Positions 15,674-22,704 are shown, counted from the first letter of the stretch. The stretch: DNA of 27,246 bases from Bacillota bacterium (GCA_023433615.1 JAEZCJ010000216.1:1-27246); one strand, 5' to 3'. A program made the numbers and translations. Notes: generated by a model from the sequence alone, not told the origin.

Positions 15674-17032
15674 TTAGCCTTGCAAGTTTTGTTGTGCTTT
15701 TTTCATTTGCTCCGGGTAGCCGTAGTTGCCGTGCTCGCTGAGGTCGAGACCGATGATCTCTTGCTCTTCCGTTACGCGGAAGCCCATGACAGCCTTCATG
15801 ATCCCCAGGATGAGGAAGGAAGCTGCCAGTACGAACGCGCCGGCAATGACGACCGATTCGAACTGAACCCACAGTTGGTGCCAGCTGCCCGTATCGATCA
15901 AGCCGCCTTGGCCCACACCGACCTTGGCTGCCAGTTCTTCCGTTGCGAAGATACCATTCGCCAGCGTACCCCAGATTCCTGCTACACCGTGAACGGACAA
16001 AGCGTAGATCGGATCGTCGACTTTGATTTTCTCGAAAAACTTGGCACTGAAGAATACGATGACGCCTGCTACCAGACCGATTACGACAGCCGCCCAAGGA
16101 TCGACGAACGCGCAGGATGCCGTGATGGCGACCAAACCTGCCAGCGCGCCGTTCAACATCGTCGTAATGTCAGCTTTACCGAGCACTGCCCAGGAGATCA
16201 AGAGTGCCGCTACCGCGCCGGCTGCTGCGCCGAGCTGCGTATTGAATGCCACGAATCCGAAGAACCCGTCGCCTACGCTGAGCGAGCTGCCTGCGTTGAA
16301 ACCGAACCAACCAACCCACAGAAGCAGCACGGACAGCGCCGTATACACTTGGTTATGACCCAGAATTTCATTAGAAGAGCCGTCTTTGTTGAATTTGCCG
16401 ATACGCGGCTTCAGCAATACGGTTGCCGCGAATGCCGCCAATGCTCCGGTCAAGTGAACGACCGTGGAGCCTGCAAAGTCTTGCGCGCCGTCTTGAGCGA
16501 GGAATCCGCCGCCCCAGATCCAGTGCGCGACGACCGGATAGATAATGGCTGCGAAGAAGAGCGTAAAGATCAGGTAAGAGGAAAGCTTAGCGCGTTCCGC
16601 AAATCCGCCCCATGCGATCGACAACGAGATCGTGACGAACATGCATTGGAAGACGAAGAATGCGGCAGATGCGAACCCGTCCGTCTCCGTGCCGGCCAAC
16701 GGCGGGCTGTAGAAGAAGTCGCCGAGACCGAAGAAGTTGTTGCCTTCCGTCCCGAACGCGATGCCATAGCCGAATGCCCAATACACGAGCGAAGCGAGGC
16801 CCATCGTGAAGATCGTCTTGCCGGCTACGTGCCCGGCGTTCTTCATGCGAGTCGATCCTGTCTCGAGCAGAATGAATCCGCCTTGCATCAGCAGGACCAG
16901 AACACCGGCGAGCAGCACCCACAGTGTGTTGAGTCCCATGTTAAGCATTCCTGCGGACGGGGCGTCCGCGAAGGCCATCGCCGGGAACATGCACAGCAAT
17001 GCACCAATACCGAGTAAACTTTTCTTGACCAC
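15674..17032 (-). CDS. amtB: Ammonium transporter (Amt/MEP/Rh family)
   Basis: A 452-residue membrane protein with a signal-peptide-like first helix (cleavage near A-F-A|D, residue 22) and eleven further helices. Amt signatures are visible: the conducting twin histidines His193 (STVVHLTGAL) and His348 (ALSVHGVAGIWG), plus GGFILLETGSTRMKN near the N-terminus. It conducts ammonium/ammonia across the cytoplasmic membrane. I chose a GTG start at 17032 because AGGGAG lies eight bases before it and the product then begins MVKKSLLGIG; an upstream ATG frame extension to 17122 would start inside the promoter. No glnK (PII) gene follows, unlike the common amtB-glnK pair. A perfect GlnR/TnrA box lies just downstream of its promoter. 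Confidence 0.93.
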   Translation of the reverse strand: MVKKSLLGIGALLCMFPAMAFADAPSAGMLNMGLNTLWVLLAGVLVLLMQGGFILLETGSTRMKNAGHVAGKTIFTMGLASLVYWAFGYGIAFGTEGNNFFGLGDFFYSPPLAGTETDGFASAAFFVFQCMFVTISLSIAWGGFAERAKLSSYLIFTLFFAAIIYPVVAHWIWGGGFLAQDGAQDFAGSTVVHLTGALAAFAATVLLKPRIGKFNKDGSSNEILGHNQVYTALSVLLLWVGWFGFNAGSSLSVGDGFFGFVAFNTQLGAAAGAVAALLISWAVLGKADITTMLNGALAGLVAITASCAFVDPWAAVVIGLVAGVIVFFSAKFFEKIKVDDPIYALSVHGVAGIWGTLANGIFATEELAAKVGVGQGGLIDTGSWHQLWVQFESVVIAGAFVLAASFLILGIMKAVMGFRVTEEQEIIGLDLSEHGNYGYPEQMKKAQQNLQG

Positions 17033-17055
17033 AACGACCACTCCCTGCAGTTTGA

Positions 17056-17072
17056 TGTAATGTTTTATAACA
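17056..17072. promoter_or_regulatory. GlnR/TnrA binding site in the amtB leader
   Basis: TGTAATGTTTTATAACA matches the nitrogen-control consensus TGTNA-N7-TNACA at every fixed position on both strands. It lies about 15-31 bases downstream of the predicted start of transcription, which suits repression by GlnR when nitrogen is plentiful. Confidence 0.7.
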
Positions 17073-17093
17073 TATGACGAAAGACTTATTGCC

Positions 17094-17122
17094 ATTATAG
17101 ACAGAGATCGAATGTTTGACAA
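17094..17122 (-). promoter_or_regulatory. Strong sigma-A promoter of amtB
   Basis: On the minus strand, TTGTCA (17117-17122), exactly 17 bases and TATAAT (17094-17099). Eleven of twelve consensus bases match. Transcription should start near 17087, about 55 bases before the GTG. Confidence 0.8.
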
Positions 17123-17356
17123 TAGTTTCGATTCAGATTTCCGAAAAAAAACGCTAAAAATCTAACATTACACCACAGTCTATGTACTAATGTTAAGTTT
17201 TCTTGCACTTATCCACCGAAACCACCCCATCTACAACCCGAACATTCGCGATTCGGTCACCTACGATTCAGGCTTTCATCTCTATATATGCCGACTAGCC
17301 CTTCTCGCATGTCGCCAAACCTCACATTAACTTCCTGCCGTTCACAAGCATAACGT
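17123..17356. other. Intergenic region upstream of amtB and the MerR gene
   Basis: About 230 bases without a gene. It contains an A8 tract near 17144, a half-site (TGTTA on the minus strand, near 17165) and a one-mismatch GlnR/TnrA-like site at 17191-17207 (TGTTAAGTTTTCTTGCA) centred near -112 of the amtB promoter. The remainder (17210-17340) is C-rich on the plus strand and shows no further signal to me. Confidence 0.5.
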
Positions 17357-17386
17357 TTGACTGTATGGTTCCGTTATGGTTATCAT
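17357..17386 (+). promoter_or_regulatory. Promoter of the MerR-yugP operon with internal dyad
   Basis: TTGACT (17357-17362), an 18-base spacer and TATCAT (17381-17386); five of six match in each element. A short dyad TTATG-GTTAT-CATAA overlaps the -10 region. MerR proteins typically bind dyads in long spacers, so autoregulation is plausible. Confidence 0.55.
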
Positions 17387-17430
17387 AAGATTAACTAGCT
17401 TACGGATGATTGAAAGGCAGGTGATTCGCC

Positions 17431-17868
17431 CTGGATCAGACGTTATTCCGCATCGGCGAGCTCGCGAAGCAAGCTTCGGTCAGCGCCCGTACCATCGATT
17501 TCTACACGAAGATCGGCCTAATCGAACCGATAGCCCGTTCTGCCAAGAACTACCGCCTCTACGGTCACGAAACCTTAGAGCGGCTGGAACGTATTGAGCA
17601 GATGAAGAAGGACAAATATTCATTGGACGAGATCAAGGCCGTACTCGAGCAGTGGAGCAAGATTTCGCATGAGGAGCACGTCCATCGCAAACTGACCGAT
17701 CTCCAGCTTCATCTTAAGCAGCTGCAGCGGGAAGTCGAAGAACTGGAGCCTGTCATCGGCAAGCTGAAGCCGCAGCAGGCACGCAATGTCTACAAGCGAT
17801 TGATGCCGCAGACGGCGGCATGCATCGAAGCGCTCATGCTCCTTATCAACAAAGGTCCGCTCATGTAA
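17431..17868 (+). CDS. MerR-family regulator with apparent CTG start
   Basis: The reading frame upstream of the ATG at 17602 continues with a clear MerR DNA-binding domain: FRIGELAKQASVSARTIDFY, then KIGLIEP and NYRLYGHETLERLERIEQM. An in-frame TGA at 17422-17424 limits the start, and no ATG, GTG or TTG lies between it and the winged-helix domain. A CTG at 17431 preceded by AGGTGA six bases upstream is the best start, giving 145 residues. After the DNA-binding domain comes a dimerisation coiled coil (about 80-115: LTDLQLHLKQLQREVEELEP) and a short helical end. There are no effector-binding cysteines. It is followed after 54 bases by the yugP-type gene. Starting at 17602 would lose the whole helix-turn-helix. 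Confidence 0.8.
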   Translation: MDQTLFRIGELAKQASVSARTIDFYTKIGLIEPIARSAKNYRLYGHETLERLERIEQMKKDKYSLDEIKAVLEQWSKISHEEHVHRKLTDLQLHLKQLQREVEELEPVIGKLKPQQARNVYKRLMPQTAACIEALMLLINKGPLM

Positions 17869-17922
17869 TTTCGAGACACCTGCAATCGATCTTAAACAAC
17901 TACCTGGAGGGGATCCGCAAAC

Positions 17923-18606
17923 ATGTTTTTTCATCCAATGGACTTTCTAATCTTAATCGCCTTTGCCGTATCGATCTGGGCGCAATTCCGCGTGAAGGGA
18001 ACGTTCAACCGCTGGGCCGAGGTACCTACCGCTAAGGGATTAACCGGCTACGAGGCAGCGCGCCGGATGCTCGACTCGAACGGCCTGCATGACGTGCCGA
18101 TCGAACCGGTGCCAGGCAGACTGAGCGACCACTACGATCCGATCAACCGCGTCGTACGCTTATCGGAACCTGTATACTACGAGAATTCGATCGCAGCCGT
18201 GTCCGTCGCATGCCATGAAGTGGGCCACGCCATCCAGCATAGCGTCAGCTACCCGATGCTCGTGCTTCGGCACAAAATGTTTCCGCTCGTGCGCATCACT
18301 TCGGGCATCGCGCCGTTCCTGCTCATCGCAGGCTTCCTGTTCGCTGCGGCCAACCTGATCGGGCTAGGCATTATCTTCTTCTCCGCCGTCGTCGCCTTCC
18401 AACTCGTTACGCTGCCGGTCGAATTCAACGCCAGCAGCCGCGCCAGAGATCTGATGATCTCGGAGGGGTTCATTACGAACGATGAAGAACGCGGAGTAGC
18501 CAAAGTGCTGAACGCAGCCGCATTGACTTATGTGGCAGCCGCACTGATCTCGCTGCTGGAGCTGATCAAGTACATTATGATCTTTACATCGTCTCGCGAA
18601 GAATAA
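17923..18606 (+). CDS. yugP: Membrane zinc metallopeptidase, YugP family
   Basis: A 227-residue protein with the zinc-binding motif H98-E99-V-G-H102 (ACHEVGHAIQH) and several membrane helices: residues about 5-22 before it and two or three between 120 and 225. The family (Zn_peptidase_2, YugP) is widespread in Firmicutes and predicted to be an integral-membrane protease; its substrates are unknown. GGAGGGG ten bases before the ATG supports the start. It follows the MerR gene in the same operon and ends at a strong terminator, so the regulator may control it. Confidence 0.9.
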   Translation: MFFHPMDFLILIAFAVSIWAQFRVKGTFNRWAEVPTAKGLTGYEAARRMLDSNGLHDVPIEPVPGRLSDHYDPINRVVRLSEPVYYENSIAAVSVACHEVGHAIQHSVSYPMLVLRHKMFPLVRITSGIAPFLLIAGFLFAAANLIGLGIIFFSAVVAFQLVTLPVEFNASSRARDLMISEGFITNDEERGVAKVLNAAALTYVAAALISLLELIKYIMIFTSSREE

Positions 18607-18626
18607 TTCGAATCCTGCATGACGAA

Positions 18627-18660
18627 GAAGGCGTCCACCCCTCCCGGGGCGGACGCCTTC
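18627..18660. terminator. Bidirectional terminator between yugP and the LysR gene
   Basis: GAAGGCGTCC-A-CCCC, loop TCC, CGGGG-C-GGACGCCTTC: a long near-perfect stem between convergent genes. T-tracts are weak on both sides (TCTCTGT on plus, TTCGTC on minus). Confidence 0.8.
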
Positions 18661-18706
18661 TCTGTATCTATGCACTGATCGACATGCTTGAAAGTCATGC
18701 GATCCA

Positions 18707-19609
18707 TCAATCGCTCGAATAAGGCTTCGCAAAATAATCGAGCAAGTACTTATGGAACACCTTCGCAACGAGCGGCAGCTTCTCATTCGAACGATGAATC
18801 AATCCGATCGTGCGAGTCACTTCCGGATTGTTGATCGCTACCTTAGCCGGCTGCAGCGGACCGCTCTGCGTAAGCGCCATCTCGGGGAGCAGGCTGACGC
18901 CCATTCCCGCAGCAACCAGTCCGCGTATCGTATCCGTCTCTTCGCTCTCGAACGCGATCTTCGGCGTGAAGCCTGCCTGCTGGCAGGCATCCCACACGAT
19001 CGGCCGGAGCGAATAGCCTTCCCGGAAGAGGACGAATTGTTCGTCCTTCAGCTGCTGAAGCTCGATGGACCCCGTGTCTGCCAGCGGATGGCCCGGCGGC
19101 AAGATCGCGTAGAGCTTCTCGGTCAGCACCACGTTGCCGCATATGTATTCCTCGTTGACAGGGATCGGGGATATGAAGGCCAAATCCACTTCACCCTTCA
19201 CGATATCCTGTATCAGCGTAGGGTACATCCCCTGCTTGAAGCGAAAACGAACGTTCGGGTGCGCCTTACGGAACATGGCTACGACCTTCGGGATGAGATG
19301 GGTACCCAAGCTGTGCGGGAAGCCCAGGCGAATCTCGCCGCGTTCGGGATCGATGAATTCATGAACCTCGATAATCGCCCGTTCCAGATCCGCGATGATC
19401 GATTCCGCACGCTTCAGGAACAGCTGTCCCACAGGCGTCAACTGTAGGTTACGCCCCTTCTGCAGGAACAGCTTCACACCAAGCTGCTCTTCCAACTGGT
19501 GAATCTGCCGGCTGACCGCCGATTGCGCGACATGAAGCTCTTCAGCCGCCCGCGTAACATGCTCCCGCTTAGCTACTTTCACAAAGTAGTATAATTGTCT
19601 GAGTTCCAT
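18707..19609 (-). CDS. LysR-family regulator, GltC-like
   Basis: A 300-residue LysR protein. The N-terminal winged helix is typical (MELRQLYYFVKVAKREHVTR, then AAEELHVAQSAVSRQIHQLE), followed by the linker helix and a periplasmic-binding-like effector domain (about 90-295). From memory of B. subtilis GltC, several segments are very similar: GEIRLGFPHSLGTHLIP, QFVLFREGYSLR, GLVAAGMGVSLLPE. GltC activates glutamate synthase genes, but no gltAB is in this window, so orthology is unproven and I give no symbol. AAGGGG five bases before the ATG supports the start. It lies 15 bases after the rhomboid gene and is probably co-transcribed with it. Confidence 0.88.
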   Translation of the reverse strand: MELRQLYYFVKVAKREHVTRAAEELHVAQSAVSRQIHQLEEQLGVKLFLQKGRNLQLTPVGQLFLKRAESIIADLERAIIEVHEFIDPERGEIRLGFPHSLGTHLIPKVVAMFRKAHPNVRFRFKQGMYPTLIQDIVKGEVDLAFISPIPVNEEYICGNVVLTEKLYAILPPGHPLADTGSIELQQLKDEQFVLFREGYSLRPIVWDACQQAGFTPKIAFESEETDTIRGLVAAGMGVSLLPEMALTQSGPLQPAKVAINNPEVTRTIGLIHRSNEKLPLVAKVFHKYLLDYFAKPYSSD

Positions 19610-19624
19610 GGCTTCCCCTTACGT

Positions 19625-20230
19625 TCATTTTCGGCTGGTTAATAAGAATGCGCGCATCATCGCGAAGCCGGCAATGCCGCCCCCGATATGAGCCCAAATA
19701 TTAATTCTAGGCGAGATCACCGAATAAATCAAACCAAAGATGAGAATCGCGAATATCGTCTTGCGCGAGGCTTCATCCATCGCTCGCTTCCGGAAGAGCG
19801 CAAGGTACAAGTACGCTCCGAACACGCCGTATATGGAGCCGGAGGCGCCGACAGATATGTTGCCCTCCGACGCATGTATGACGGCGCTGATTGCATTGCC
19901 GAGCACGCCAGCCAACAGGAAGAACAACAAGTACTTCCAATGCCCCAATAGACGTTCCAGAGGCGGAGCGAATACAAGCACGGAGAAGCAATTGTACAGC
20001 AGATGCTCCAAGTCTGCATGCAGGAATATCGACGTGGCATACCGCCAAGGCTCGACAAGACCATACCGGTCGTATCCGGGATGCTGGAAGAAGAATCCTC
20101 GGTCGAGCAGCGGCGTACCCGGCAGCAGCAGATCAAGGATATGAACGCCAATGAACATGCCGAGCAGGACGGAGGTGACGGGATACAACCGCAGATAACC
20201 GCGGAAGCTTTCGTAGCGCAGGAATATCAC
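19625..20230 (-). CDS. Rhomboid intramembrane serine protease
   Basis: A 201-residue membrane protein with six hydrophobic helices. The catalytic Ser130 is in G-A-S-G (SVGASGSIYG), the partner His181 in WAHIGGGIAG, and the oxyanion Asn80 in HLLYN. These define an active rhomboid. The WR signature of loop 1 appears as EPWRYATSIFLH. It cleaves transmembrane helices of other proteins; the substrate is unknown. I chose the GTG at 20230 because AAGGAG lies nine bases upstream and the product then begins MIFLRYESFR; the upstream ATG extension would run through the promoter. It is divergent from tpx and leads into the LysR gene. Confidence 0.9.
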   Translation of the reverse strand: MIFLRYESFRGYLRLYPVTSVLLGMFIGVHILDLLLPGTPLLDRGFFFQHPGYDRYGLVEPWRYATSIFLHADLEHLLYNCFSVLVFAPPLERLLGHWKYLLFFLLAGVLGNAISAVIHASEGNISVGASGSIYGVFGAYLYLALFRKRAMDEASRKTIFAILIFGLIYSVISPRINIWAHIGGGIAGFAMMRAFLLTSRK

Positions 20231-20262
20231 TTGGCATCGCTCCTTGCTCATATTTCCAACGA

Positions 20263-20293
20263 TTGGACAATAGGCTTCTGAACCGATTATAAT
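20263..20293 (+). promoter_or_regulatory. Promoter of tpx
   Basis: TTGGAC/TGGACA (20263-20269) with 18-19 bases to a perfect TATAAT (20288-20293), about 43 bases before the tpx ATG. The -10 overlaps that of the divergent rhomboid promoter. Confidence 0.6.
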
Positions 20294-20314
20294 AGGGTCG
20301 AACGCTGCAATCAA
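20286..20314 (-). promoter_or_regulatory. Promoter of the rhomboid-LysR operon
   Basis: On the minus strand, TTGATT (20309-20314), exactly 17 bases and a perfect TATAAT (20286-20291). It shares the central TTATAA with the tpx -10, so both polymerases compete for the same melted bases. Confidence 0.65.
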
Positions 20315-20336
20315 ATTAAGGGAGGAATCTCGTTAC

Positions 20337-20855
20337 ATGGCACAAGAACGTACAGGCGTCGCGAAGCTCAAAGGCAATCCACTCACCCTGCTGGGTCCCG
20401 AACTGAAGAAAGGCGATAAAGCGCCTGATTTTCAACTGAACAAATCGCTCGTCGACGTTGCGACGCTATCGGATTACGCCGGCAAAGTGAAGCTCGTGAG
20501 CGTCGTCCCATCGATCGATACCGGCGTATGCGACGCGCAGACGCGCCGTTTCAACGAAGCGGCATCCTCGCTCGGCGACAACGTCGTCGTGCTGACGGTC
20601 AGCGTAGACCTGCCGATGGCACAATCCCGCTGGTGCGGCGCCGCAGGCGTCGAGAACGTCGTCATGCTCTCCGACTACAAGGATAACAGCTTCGGCGAAG
20701 CTTACGGCGTACTGATCAAGGAACTCCGCTTGGACTACCGCGCGATCTTCGTCATCGATAGCAGCGACGTTATCCAATATGTCGAGTACCTCGGCGAAAT
20801 GACGGAGCACCCGAACTACGAAGCGGCAATCGAAGCTGCGAAGAGCCTGATCTAG
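20337..20855 (+). CDS. tpx: Thiol peroxidase (atypical 2-Cys peroxiredoxin)
   Basis: A 172-residue cytosolic peroxiredoxin of the Tpx class. The active site reads P-S-I-D-T62-G-V-C65-D, with peroxidatic Cys65, and the resolving cysteine is Cys100 in QSRWCGAAG, 35 residues later, close to the spacing in E. coli Tpx. It reduces hydrogen and alkyl peroxides using thioredoxin. The length is normal for the family. GGGAGGA about ten bases before the ATG supports the start. It is monocistronic, with its own promoter and a strong terminator. Confidence 0.96.
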   Translation: MAQERTGVAKLKGNPLTLLGPELKKGDKAPDFQLNKSLVDVATLSDYAGKVKLVSVVPSIDTGVCDAQTRRFNEAASSLGDNVVVLTVSVDLPMAQSRWCGAAGVENVVMLSDYKDNSFGEAYGVLIKELRLDYRAIFVIDSSDVIQYVEYLGEMTEHPNYEAAIEAAKSLI

Positions 20856-20894
20856 TCTGTCTCGTCAACACGAGCAGCATGGATGACACACAAG

Positions 20895-20934
20895 AAGAAG
20901 CGAGCGTGGACCGGCGGTCCGTCGCTCGCTTCTT
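20895..20934. terminator. Terminator between tpx and the DUF1499-like gene
   Basis: AAGAAGCGAGCG pairs with CGCTCGCTTCTT around an inner GGACC/GGTCC stem. On the plus strand TTTATTAG follows; the minus-strand side also has TTCTTCTTG. It can serve both convergent genes. Confidence 0.85.
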
Positions 20935-20952
20935 TATTAGGCGCTCAATGGG

Positions 20953-21345
20953 TTAAGGCTTCTCCGTCTTGTACGACGCAAGCTTCTTGTCCAGCGTACG
21001 GTATATATCCAGGATGACTCGGTAATTCGATCCTAAATCGCCGAGCGAACCGCGGGATGCCGAGTAAATATCGACGGCCGTTACGATCGGGTTCACATTG
21101 ATGACCGAGACGGTAATGTCCATCATGCGGCCCATTGCCGTGCGCTTCTCCAGCACGATCTCGCCTACCGACGGTACTTCGTGGAGCAGCTTGTAGCCCT
21201 GCATCTTCTTCAAGGTCGATACGACCTCTTCCCACGCCTTATCCTTGGACATCTTATAATAATGGGATTTAAGCTGCGGATCTTTCGCTCGGTCCCCGCT
21301 TTGCTCGAAACTGCGAATCAATCCGATCAGCGTTCGCTTCAACAA
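20953..21345 (-). CDS. DUF1499-like protein
   Basis: A 130-residue soluble protein. The C-terminal segment DIYSASRGSLGDLGSNYRVI resembles the RS-x-SR-x-G-x-x-DLG-x-N motif I associate with DUF1499, preceded by a region KAWEEVVSTLKKMQGYKLLH. No enzymatic motif is visible and no signal peptide is present. The start is TTG: GGGGAG lies eight bases upstream of TTG at 21345, with a second TTG immediately after. It is the next gene on the minus strand after the 6S RNA and is separated from it by that RNA's terminator. The family assignment is from a remembered motif and is moderate. Confidence 0.7.
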   Translation of the reverse strand: MLKRTLIGLIRSFEQSGDRAKDPQLKSHYYKMSKDKAWEEVVSTLKKMQGYKLLHEVPSVGEIVLEKRTAMGRMMDITVSVINVNPIVTAVDIYSASRGSLGDLGSNYRVILDIYRTLDKKLASYKTEKP

Positions 21346-21428
21346 CGGATAATCTCCCCCTCCAGCATCTCTTTCTGCTTCTCTCTATGATAACATGAAA
21401 AAGGCTCTGAAAAAAGAACAAAAACCTT

Positions 21429-21469
21429 CAAGGCTTCAACCGATTGGAAGAAAGCGCTCAAAGGCCTTG
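21429..21469 (-). terminator. Terminator downstream of 6S RNA
   Basis: On the minus strand CAAGGC pairs with GCCTTG, with an inner CTTC/GAAG stem, followed by AAGGTTTTTGTTCTTTTTT (to about 21411). The stem is bulged but the T-rich run is strong. Confidence 0.6.
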
Positions 21470-21476
21470 TATGGTC

Positions 21477-21496
21477 ATTGTCCTGAAGCGGACAAT
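21477..21496 (-). repeat. Perfect hairpin at the 3' flank of 6S RNA
   Basis: ATTGTCC, a 6-base loop and GGACAAT. It lies between the closing stem of the 6S RNA and the terminator, so it probably belongs to the 3' precursor. Confidence 0.5.
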
Positions 21497-21506
21497 AATG
21501 GCATGT

Positions 21507-21689
21507 AGGAACCCGCCTATGCCGTCCGACTGTCTTGTTTCTGAACCCGCTCTCGCAGGTGGGTGTCCGCAGAAGCGATTTTGAAGTCCCCTTTAGGGGG
21601 CATGTCAGCCGCGCTTCGATATGGGTCTCCCTAGAAACAGCCATTGGTTCAAAACAACGTAGAGCCGTAACGAACATCGCAGGAGGTAT
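21507..21689 (-). ncRNA. ssrS: 6S RNA (regulator of sigma-A RNA polymerase)
   Basis: A stretch of about 180 bases with a strong promoter and no plausible gene. The 5' side CCTGCGATGTTCG and the 3' side GACGGCATAGGCGGG pair to form a closing stem; the GATGTTCG / CGGCAT pair is the same element seen at the ends of E. coli 6S RNA. Inside are a GTTTTGAACC segment, TGTTTCT pairing with AGAAACA, a GAAGCG/CGCTTC stem and a CCCC-TAAA-GGGG hairpin, giving a long rod as expected. 6S RNA mimics an open promoter and sequesters sigma-A polymerase, notably in stationary phase. The ends are estimated from the promoter and the closing stem, so they may be off by several bases. The call is by motif memory, without a covariance search. 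Confidence 0.75.
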
Positions 21690-21693
21690 CCTT

Positions 21694-21722
21694 ATTATAG
21701 GGTTATTCCGGTCAAAAGTAAA
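21694..21722 (-). promoter_or_regulatory. Promoter of 6S RNA
   Basis: On the minus strand, TTTACT (21717-21722), 17 bases and a perfect TATAAT (21694-21699), placing the start of transcription at about 21687-21690. Confidence 0.65.
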
Positions 21723-21764
21723 CGGCATGCGCTATCAAGGCGCTTGGTAATTAGAAGCATTCGC

Positions 21765-22532
21765 CTAGCGCTTCGTCTCCTGCTCCGCCATCTCCTGGTC
21801 GGATGCCTCTTGCTCTTCTTCCTGCTCCTGCTGCTGGCGCTCCAGCTGATCCTTCAGCTTCAGGTAGATCTGATAGAAGTTGAAGAACGCCATATACGCG
21901 ATCGCCACGCCCGAGAAGAACGGCAGCAGGAACGTCCAGCGCGTGCTGAACCACATAATCGCGAATGCCACTACGGCAGTCGACAGGGAACGGAACGGCC
22001 GGCCGATCGTGATCAGAATCGCGTTCTTCACCAGTTGGAACGTCCGCATGTGATAGTGCGTGATCATGGAGAAGAAGTTAAAGAGCGAGATGAACAGAAG
22101 AATGCCGATGCCGAGGAAAATATAGGACAGCAGCTGCAATCCTTCGAGTCCTGACAGATACACTTGATAATCTACGCCGATTACGACGAAAATCCCCGTG
22201 TACATCAGGCCTCCGAGCATGCTCTTCACATAGTTCTCCTTGTAGCCGCGGAAGAACGTCTTGAAGAGCGGAACGTCGACCTCGCCCATCACCCATTTGC
22301 GAGGCAGCGTGAACATCGCCGCTGTCGCCGGGAAGAAGATGAATGGCGCCGCAATCGCCGAGACGAACAGTCCGGTGAACAGCTCCTCGCGAGTCGTGAA
22401 CGTAAAGAGCGGGATAAGAAACAAATACCAGAAAGGCAGGGAGCAAATGATCCATAATATATTCGTGACCGAGAATCGCATGATCCATTCCGATATTTTA
22501 TAGAAGCCCCCCATTAGGCCCCGCATTTCCAT
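21765..22532 (-). CDS. DUF624 (YesL-type) membrane protein
   Basis: A 255-residue protein with about five transmembrane helices. The N-terminal stretch MGGFYKISEWIMRFSVTNIL and the segment FFRGYKENYVKS are typical of DUF624/YesL proteins, which often sit beside carbohydrate ABC transporters in Firmicutes; no such operon is present here. The C-terminus is a cytosolic Gln/Glu-rich tail (about 225-255, predicted coiled coil). The ATG at 22532 is preferred because GGAGG lies about eight bases upstream; an upstream in-frame ATG at 22589 has no ribosome site. Function is unknown. Confidence 0.85.
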   Translation of the reverse strand: MEMRGLMGGFYKISEWIMRFSVTNILWIICSLPFWYLFLIPLFTFTTREELFTGLFVSAIAAPFIFFPATAAMFTLPRKWVMGEVDVPLFKTFFRGYKENYVKSMLGGLMYTGIFVVIGVDYQVYLSGLEGLQLLSYIFLGIGILLFISLFNFFSMITHYHMRTFQLVKNAILITIGRPFRSLSTAVVAFAIMWFSTRWTFLLPFFSGVAIAYMAFFNFYQIYLKLKDQLERQQQEQEEEQEASDQEMAEQETKR

Positions 22533-22643
22533 CCTTAATCCCTCCGGTGCATAATGCTGTATGATTGTTGCGTGCCGCGGAATCCGCACTTCTCGTGAAG
22601 GCGCTTACCGCTCGGATCGTTCAGAAGCTGCGATAACAAGAGT

Positions 22644-22690
22644 GAACCGGGACGTCCCCCGCAGCGCTGCGGCGGACTGACTCCCGGTTC
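22644..22690 (-). terminator. Long terminator hairpin after the RNA helicase
   Basis: GAACCGGGA pairs with TCCCGGTTC, and inside it CCGCAGC-GCTGCGG forms a second perfect stem. It begins about 15 bases past the helicase stop codon. The following ACTCTTGTTATC is only modestly T-rich. Confidence 0.7.
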
Positions 22691-22704
22691 TTCATGCTGT
22701 TCGA

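Noticed and set aside
15647..17017. Plus-strand reading frame of 456 residues opposite amtB
   Set aside because: It is a shadow of the ammonium transporter gene: low hydrophobic structure, no domain, no ribosome site, while amtB carries clear family motifs.
17376..17597. Plus-strand frame with an ATG overlapping the MerR gene
   Set aside because: Out of frame with the clear MerR helix-turn-helix and lacking a domain; the CTG-initiated frame is preferred.
21339..21728. Minus-strand 129-residue reading frame across the 6S locus
   Set aside because: No ribosome site, and the region is better explained by a structured RNA with its own promoter and terminator.
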